Assembly: GCA_007694165.1 (NCBI GenBank)
Contig: RECE01000212.1
Coordinates: forward strand, 166,538-207,355
Reading direction: 5' to 3'
DNA: 40,818 bases
From: Bacteroidota bacterium
Lineage (GTDB): Bacteria; Bacteroidota; Bacteroidia; Bacteroidales; UBA7960
The notes under the pieces were generated by a model. It did not search any database. It saw only the letters and a list, made by a program, of their open reading frames with translations, and was not told the origin of the DNA. This document shows positions 36,459 through 40,818 of the stretch, in pieces. Position 1 is the first letter of the stretch; each line of letters starts with the position of its first letter. A program made the position numbers and the translations under genes.

Positions 36459-37493
36459 TTATTTCTTTAGCGAAAGAGCTTCTACGATTTTGGCTTCAAT
36501 CTCTTCTGCAAGTTCCGGGTTGTCGGTCAAAAGGCTTTTCACCGAGTCACGTCCCTGCCCCAGCTTGGTATCTCCATAGCTGAACCACGAACCTGCTTTC
36601 TTGATGATATTATAGTCGACAGCCAAATCAATGATTTCTCCTGTTTTGGAGATGCCTTCACCATATACAATGTCGAATTCGGCCTGGCGGAAAGGGGGGG
36701 CTATTTTGTTTTTCACCACTTTTACCCTGGCCCGGTTGCCCACTACACTATCTCCGTCTTTGATCTGGGATATACGACGGATATCAAGTCTAACAGAGGA
36801 ATAAAATTTCAGAGCATTACCCCCGGTAGTAGTTTCAGGATTTCCAAACATGACCCCGATTTTTTCGCGCAACTGATTGATGAAAATACAGCAACTTCCG
36901 GTTTTGTTGATGGTACCGGCAAGTTTTCTTAGGGCTTGTGACATCAAACGAGCCTGAAGACCCATTTTGCTGTCGCCCATCTCTCCTTCAATTTCACTTT
37001 TGGGAGTAAGAGCCGCTACTGAGTCAATAACAATGATATCGATGGCTCCGGAGCGAATCAGGTTTTCTGTGATTTCCAGCGCTTGTTCACCATTGTCGGG
37101 CTGTGATACCAGCAGGTTGTCAATATCTACACCCAGCTTTTTGGCATAACTGCTGTCAAAGGCATGCTCTGCATCAATAAAAGCTGCAATGCCTCCTGCT
37201 TTCTGCGCCTGTGCAATGGCGTGGATGGCCAGGGTGGTTTTACCTGATGATTCAGGTCCGTAAATTTCTACAATTCTACCCCGGGGAAATCCTCCTATAC
37301 CAAGGGCATGATCCAATGAGATACTTCCAGACGAAATGCACTCAATGGCAACTGCCGGTGAATCGCCCAACTTCATAACGGTACCCTTGCCGTAGGATTT
37401 CTCTATCTTATCAAGGGTCAGCTGCAAAGCCTTCATCTTCTCTGTATTCACATTTTTCTCTTTTTCTTTTTCTTTCTCTTTCTCTTTGCTCAT
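36459..37493 (-). CDS. recA: Recombinase RecA
   Basis: This 344-residue protein is the strand-exchange ATPase for homologous recombination and the SOS response. Walker A is GPESSGKTT, the Walker B region is [11 protein letters not shown], and the DNA-binding loop segments ([22 protein letters not shown] is covered by about 165-187) and [27 protein letters not shown] are intact. The N-terminus carries an alternating Lys-Glu run (residues 3-13) not found in most RecA proteins, encoded by AAAGAG/AAAGAA hexamers. The C-terminus is short and not strongly acidic. No SOS-box palindrome was recognised upstream. A -7 motif lies 73 bases before the ATG and a terminator follows. Confidence 0.97.
   Translation of the reverse strand: MSKEKEKEKEKEKNVNTEKMKALQLTLDKIEKSYGKGTVMKLGDSPAVAIECISSGSISLDHALGIGGFPRGRIVEIYGPESSGKTTLAIHAIAQAQKAGGIAAFIDAEHAFDSSYAKKLGVDIDNLLVSQPDNGEQALEITENLIRSGAIDIIVIDSVAALTPKSEIEGEMGDSKMGLQARLMSQALRKLAGTINKTGSCCIFINQLREKIGVMFGNPETTTGGNALKFYSSVRLDIRRISQIKDGDSVVGNRARVKVVKNKIAPPFRQAEFDIVYGEGISKTGEIIDLAVDYNIIKKAGSWFSYGDTKLGQGRDSVKSLLTDNPELAEEIEAKIVEALSLKK
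37455..37487 (-). repeat. Hexanucleotide Lys-Glu repeat in recA
   Basis: Codons 3-13 of recA are five AAA-GAG or AAA-GAA hexamers plus one AAA. Gain or loss of a unit would keep the frame, so it changes length and not expression. Confidence 0.8.
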
Positions 37494-37566
37494 AATCCGT
37501 TCATTATTATATAATTAGTATCTGAAATTTCTTTTTTAAAAGTACAAAAAAATCAACCAATGCGTA

Positions 37567-37574
37567 CAAAATTA
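37567..37574 (-). promoter_or_regulatory. Candidate -7 element of recA
   Basis: On the minus strand it reads TAATTTTG, matching TAnnTTTG, 73 bases before the recA ATG. A TTGG lies 25 bases further upstream, slightly too far for an ideal -33 box. Confidence 0.4.
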
Positions 37575-37695
37575 CCATATAAAATTTAAAGATACCTACC
37601 AAGGTTAAAATTCTTTTCCAACACCCTGTTGACAGGCTTTATTCGGAGCAAGCTCATCTGCTGCAATTATTCCCAAAACATATGGGCAATTAGAA

Positions 37696-38364
37696 TCAGC
37701 ACCTTCCCTCCCACTCTTCATAGAATTCTTCGAGAAAGTGTTCCATAAATTCATGCCTTTTTAACGCCAGTTTTTTTCCGGTTACCGTATTCATCAGATC
37801 CTTCAGCGTCAATAGCTTTTCATAAAAATGATTGATGGTGGGGGAATTGCTTTTTCGGTATGCGTCCCTGCTCATTTCAGGCCTGGGCAGGATATCAGGA
37901 TTATACATTTCTCTGTTCTTAAAACCACCGTAATTGAATGCCCGTGCTATGCCTATAGCTCCTATGGCATCGAGCCTGTCGGCATCCTGAATTACATCCA
38001 GTTCCAGGGAATGAAATACCTGGTTCTCCCTGCCCACTTTAAAGGATATATTGGCCACAATCTGTTCAATGTGGCCAATGATACTTTCCTCCACAGAAAG
38101 AGATTCCAGAAACTCTCGTGCTTTTCGCGGCCCTATCTTCTCATCGCCATCATGAAATTTGCTATCGGCAATGTCGTGCAACAAAGCGCCCAGTTGTACC
38201 ACAAACCTATCCGCTTTTTCAACCTTTGCAATGGTATCAGCGAGGTTCCATACCCTTTGAATATGCCACCAGTCATGGCCGCCTTCGGCTCCAATGAGCT
38301 CATTTTTTACATATGCAATGGTACTTTCAATGATGTCCTGCTGTAGAATGGTCATAAATTTCAA
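37696..38364 (-). CDS. HD-domain phosphohydrolase
   Basis: This 222-residue cytoplasmic metal-dependent phosphohydrolase shows the HD motifs H-x-WWHI-RVW, LLHDIADSKFHDGD and DADRLDAIGAIGIARAF, where the His and Asp residues bind the metal. The family includes the YedJ/PA-type nucleotide or pyrophosphate hydrolases of about 220 residues. The substrate cannot be read from the sequence. It lies 23 bases after the secreted hydrolase gene and may be co-transcribed with it. Confidence 0.85.
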   Translation of the reverse strand: MKFMTILQQDIIESTIAYVKNELIGAEGGHDWWHIQRVWNLADTIAKVEKADRFVVQLGALLHDIADSKFHDGDEKIGPRKAREFLESLSVEESIIGHIEQIVANISFKVGRENQVFHSLELDVIQDADRLDAIGAIGIARAFNYGGFKNREMYNPDILPRPEMSRDAYRKSNSPTINHFYEKLLTLKDLMNTVTGKKLALKRHEFMEHFLEEFYEEWEGRC

Positions 38365-38387
38365 TGATTAATTTGCTGGTTATACGC

Positions 38388-39701
38388 TTACTCGCGGAGA
38401 ATTTTTTGTGTCGCTCTTGTTCCATCCGCAAAAGACACCACAACAAGGTAAACTCCCTTCATCAGGGCGGATAACGGGATTTCCTGTTGCAGGTTGTCTG
38501 TCCTGATGGTGCTCACCTCCTGGCCCAATGCATTGAAAAGCGAAATTCGGTTCAGGGGTTTTTCTGCCACCAGGGTTATGATCTCTCTGGCAGGATTTGG
38601 GTAAACCTCAATGGATAAACCGGCCCCGGGAATCCAATCTACCGATGTGGGATCACAGGCAAGGATATTGATGTACTCCCAAATCTGGTCATTGATCATA
38701 TACGGTATCAGCGAACCGTCAGGCGAATCACCCATGCGGATCCATACCATGTTTTCAGAAGGAACAACATTAATTATCTGGCCGTTCATACCCAGTGCAG
38801 CATACATATCGTCAGGCGCATTTGGAGAAAAGGAACCATTGAAGACAAATTGCAACTGTGGAATCATATAGGTTGATTTTCCGTTGAGCCACCACAGGTA
38901 TCCATAGGCCTCGTTTAAGGACTGTGAGGTGTTTGTCATCTGTTGGAAATAGGCAGTATCGGTCATCAAAGATATACCGTCCCATACCCCCCCATTGAGC
39001 ATCAGCAATCCAAACCGGGCCATGCTGCGGGCATTGCTGAAATATACATTGTTGTAACCGACGGGAAGAAACAGTCCTGTCATCCCGGTGAAAACTTTTA
39101 GTTTCTGGTTGGTATACTGATTGAGAGATGTGCCGGTGGCATTAAAAATAACTTGATCCAGCAAAGTATAAGGCGCATTGTGATAGGCCCAGCGGGTTGC
39201 GGGATCAGCCAGAAATACCAGGCACGTATCTAGGGTGCAATGGTTTTCTTCTACCCCATCGTCAAGTCCTGTGGTCATGGTAAGCTGGTGCCAGATGGTA
39301 ATTTGCTCCTCCTGCTCCGGGGTAAGGCTGGTCCAGCCTAGCCCAAGGTATTCTGACGTGGGATCTGCCAGTGAAAGGTAGCCCTCCTGCTGTGCCACAC
39401 CCACCATGAAAGAAGTAATTCCCTTGCCTGCAGATGCCCAGTACCAGGAATCGTTGGGTTGAAAATTACCAAAGTATTTTTCTAATACAATTTTGCCGTC
39501 TTTCAATAGTATAAAGGCATGGGTGTTGTTGGTTTCCAGAAAATCATACAAACTGTCAATTTGAGGTTCACACCAACCCAAGGAAAGTGGAGCCATTGTG
39601 TCCCAAGCTTCACCTGAAGCCGGGGGGAAATATAAATTCTGCGACCCAACAGTAAGGGAAAACAAAATTGAAAACAGACAAATTGAAATTATACGGGGCA
39701 T
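38388..39701 (-). CDS. Secreted class C beta-lactamase-family hydrolase with T9SS sorting domain
   Basis: This 437-residue exported protein has a signal peptide after the chosen start (MPRIISICLFSILFS, ending VGSQ). The serine hydrolase domain carries SxxK as SAGK (S103/K106 counted from the longest frame) and the YxN motif as YHN. The last ~75 residues (YPNPA, then NRISLFNALGQEV, L-KGVYLV, KILRE) form a type A sorting domain for the type IX secretion system, so it should be exported across the outer membrane. The frame extends to an ATG at 39740, but a -7 motif at 39723-39730 lies inside that extension and the signal peptide fits the ATG at 39701. The substrate may be a peptide, ester or beta-lactam; esterase- or peptidase-like activity is as likely as beta-lactamase. 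Confidence 0.88.
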   Translation of the reverse strand: MPRIISICLFSILFSLTVGSQNLYFPPASGEAWDTMAPLSLGWCEPQIDSLYDFLETNNTHAFILLKDGKIVLEKYFGNFQPNDSWYWASAGKGITSFMVGVAQQEGYLSLADPTSEYLGLGWTSLTPEQEEQITIWHQLTMTTGLDDGVEENHCTLDTCLVFLADPATRWAYHNAPYTLLDQVIFNATGTSLNQYTNQKLKVFTGMTGLFLPVGYNNVYFSNARSMARFGLLMLNGGVWDGISLMTDTAYFQQMTNTSQSLNEAYGYLWWLNGKSTYMIPQLQFVFNGSFSPNAPDDMYAALGMNGQIINVVPSENMVWIRMGDSPDGSLIPYMINDQIWEYINILACDPTSVDWIPGAGLSIEVYPNPAREIITLVAEKPLNRISLFNALGQEVSTIRTDNLQQEIPLSALMKGVYLVVVSFADGTRATQKILRE

Positions 39702-39722
39702 GGCAGGAAATATTATTGCAAT

Positions 39723-39730
39723 CAAAATTA
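39723..39730 (-). promoter_or_regulatory. -7 element that helps fix the start of the secreted hydrolase
   Basis: On the minus strand it reads TAATTTTG, matching TAnnTTTG, 21 bases upstream of the ATG at 39701. It would lie inside the gene if the ATG at 39740 were used. Confidence 0.4.
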
Positions 39731-39794
39731 TGAAATTCAAAATACATATCCCTGTTAATTTATCTTCCTGAACATTAAAAACAGCAAAATGACC

Positions 39795-39843
39795 TTTCTG
39801 TTAATGGGTTTTCAACAATTCACAACAGAAAAGCGTTAACAGA
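39795..39843. promoter_or_regulatory. Overlapping inverted repeats upstream of queE
   Basis: TTTCTGTT (39795-39802) pairs with AACAGAAA (39824-39831), and TCTGTTAA (39797-39804) pairs with TTAACAGA (39836-39843). A 10-bp direct repeat GGTTTTCAAC (39807-39816, 39864-39873) overlaps. It lies between divergent promoters and could be an operator. No preQ1 riboswitch was recognised. Confidence 0.3.
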
Positions 39844-39927
39844 CGAACACAACACTTTTAGCCGGTTTTCAACTCTGGCGAATCAGCAAACCATGAGCCC
39901 GGAGAAAATCAATAACAACCACCTTTT

Positions 39928-40695
39928 ATGCAGTTTATAAAAACCATTATAGCATCTAACCCTACTTTCCAGAAAACCATTCCCACCGAGGCTCCTTACC
40001 TGGAAATCGCCGAATTTTTCTATGATACCATCCAGGGAGAAGGTATCAACCTGGGACAACCTGCAGCCTTTCTGAGGGTACAGCATTGCACACAAAACTG
40101 CTGGTGGTGCGACACAAAGGAGGTATGGAGAAGTGGCAACCCATATACCTTCGAAGAGTTATTTAACTTGATTGATAAAACAGATTTGGTGGAAAAGTTC
40201 AAAGCCGGTCAGCATCTCATCTTAACCGGTGGTAGTCCCATGAAACAGCAGCAGGGCCTTACCCTTTTCCTGCAGGCTTTTGCAGAAAGATATGGTTTCA
40301 GGCCTTTCACCGAAATAGAGAATGAATGCACCTTGATGCCCTCGCCGGAATTCACCCAACTGATTGATGTGTGGAACAACAGCCCCAAACTCAAACACAG
40401 CGGCAATCCAGACTCACTGCGCTATCAGCCCAATATCATCCGGCATCTTTCATTATTAAAAAATGCATGGTTCAAGTTCGTAGTGGCCCAATATGAAGAC
40501 TGGGATGAGATCGAGACCTCTTTCCTGCAGCCCGGACTCATCAAAAGGAAGCAAATCATCCTGATGCCCCTGGGCGGCACGCGCGAAGGACTGCACCGAA
40601 TCCGCGAAACAGTTGTGGAAATAGCCGTACGTGAATCCGTTCGCTACAGCTCACGCGAACACATAGAGCTGTGGGATAAGAAGACGGGGGTGTAG
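39928..40695 (+). CDS. queE: 7-carboxy-7-deazaguanine synthase
   Basis: This 255-residue cytoplasmic radical SAM enzyme converts 6-carboxytetrahydropterin to 7-carboxy-7-deazaguanine on the way to preQ0 and queuosine. The Fe-S cluster motif is C54-x3-C58-x2-C61 (CTQNCWWCDT), and TIQGEG and LTGGSPM are also present. The last of these corresponds to the usual GGEP/GGSP segment. It is longer than the shortest QueE forms (about 190-220). The start at 39928 is the first ATG. No queC, queD or queF gene is in the window. Confidence 0.92.
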   Translation: MQFIKTIIASNPTFQKTIPTEAPYLEIAEFFYDTIQGEGINLGQPAAFLRVQHCTQNCWWCDTKEVWRSGNPYTFEELFNLIDKTDLVEKFKAGQHLILTGGSPMKQQQGLTLFLQAFAERYGFRPFTEIENECTLMPSPEFTQLIDVWNNSPKLKHSGNPDSLRYQPNIIRHLSLLKNAWFKFVVAQYEDWDEIETSFLQPGLIKRKQIILMPLGGTREGLHRIRETVVEIAVRESVRYSSREHIELWDKKTGV

Positions 40696-40769
40696 GATGC
40701 CTTACAGCTCCTTTCTCTGCTTCTGGGTGTATGGAAAGTTATGAAGAACAGCGTATTGCAAATCCTTCA

Positions 40770-40818
40770 CTACTTCTTCAACTCAATCAGGATAACACCA
40801 TTTTTTCCCCTTTCGCCG
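40770..40818 (-). CDS. C-terminal tail of a gene entering from the right (TonB plug-like)
   Basis: The last 15 codons read GERGKNGVILIELKK then TAG at 40772-40770. The G-RG-NGVI-I pattern is the end of the TonB-dependent receptor plug motif. When the protein stops right after it, as here, it often ends an M56 BlaR1-like peptidase or a TonB-related protein in Bacteroidota. Only 49 bases are visible, so the product is not fixed. Confidence 0.4.
   Translation of the reverse strand, partial: GERGKNGVILIELKK

Noticed and set aside
37494-37695. SOS box upstream of recA
   Set aside because: No palindrome resembling a known LexA site was found; only a -7 motif is visible.
39741-39927. preQ1 riboswitch upstream of queE
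   Set aside because: No short pseudoknot pattern with the usual C-rich loop and A-rich tail was found; only inverted and direct repeats are seen.

Overview
The window reads as chromosomal DNA of a member of the Bacteroidota, probably the Bacteroidales/Marinilabiliales side. The evidence is a C-terminal type IX secretion sorting domain on a secreted hydrolase, a DUF4831-type lipoprotein, a eukaryote-like GT3 glycogen synthase domain instead of GlgA, and repeated TAnnTTTG-type -7 promoter motifs. No rRNA, tRNA, CRISPR array, transposase or phage gene was found, and most genes look like ordinary core chromosome.

Layout. (1) 1-5687, plus strand: the end of a peptidase E gene, a terminator, a divergent cyanophycin-synthetase-like gene, a DUF4831 lipoprotein and a YueD-like short-chain dehydrogenase. 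(2) 5829-8103, plus strand: a GNAT-nitrilase fusion and a DoxX-like membrane protein, separated by a nested palindrome. (3) 8123-11530, minus strand: a large secreted repeat protein of unknown function and fabG. (4) 11619-21001, minus strand: a glycogen cluster. In transcription order it encodes a debranching enzyme, a GT4 glycosyltransferase, a GH57 amylase-type enzyme and a 1427-residue fusion of GT3 glycogen synthase with GT35 alpha-glucan phosphorylase. (5) 21491-27079, minus strand: a TPR-SPOR protein, a Cache-HAMP-GAF-PAS sensor with no output domain, a class IV aminotransferase (PabC-like) and a rhomboid protease. (6) 27226-29585: a HAD phosphatase (plus) and an S41 C-terminal processing protease (minus), converging on a perfect 50-nt palindrome. 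(7) 29947-39740, minus strand: a membrane-anchored alpha/beta hydrolase with an acidic linker, cdsA, a CDP-alcohol phosphatidyltransferase, a YbiT-like ABC-F ATPase, a hemolysin III family protein, recA, an HD phosphohydrolase and a secreted beta-lactamase-family hydrolase. (8) 39928-40818: queE (plus) and the last 15 codons of a gene entering from the right (minus).

How the genes work together. The glycogen cluster is the clearest functional unit: polymer synthesis, phosphorolysis, debranching and a GH57 step sit in one co-directional block, with synthesis and phosphorolysis fused in one polypeptide. cdsA and the phosphatidyltransferase overlap by one base and form a phospholipid unit. The other genes are mostly single housekeeping or envelope functions.

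The two most interesting proteins have lost active-site motifs in a patterned way. The CphA-like protein keeps all three cyanophycin synthetase domains but has replaced key motifs in both ligase domains. The ABC-F protein has one composite ATP site intact and every visible part of the other altered. All family assignments are from reading the sequences; no search was run.
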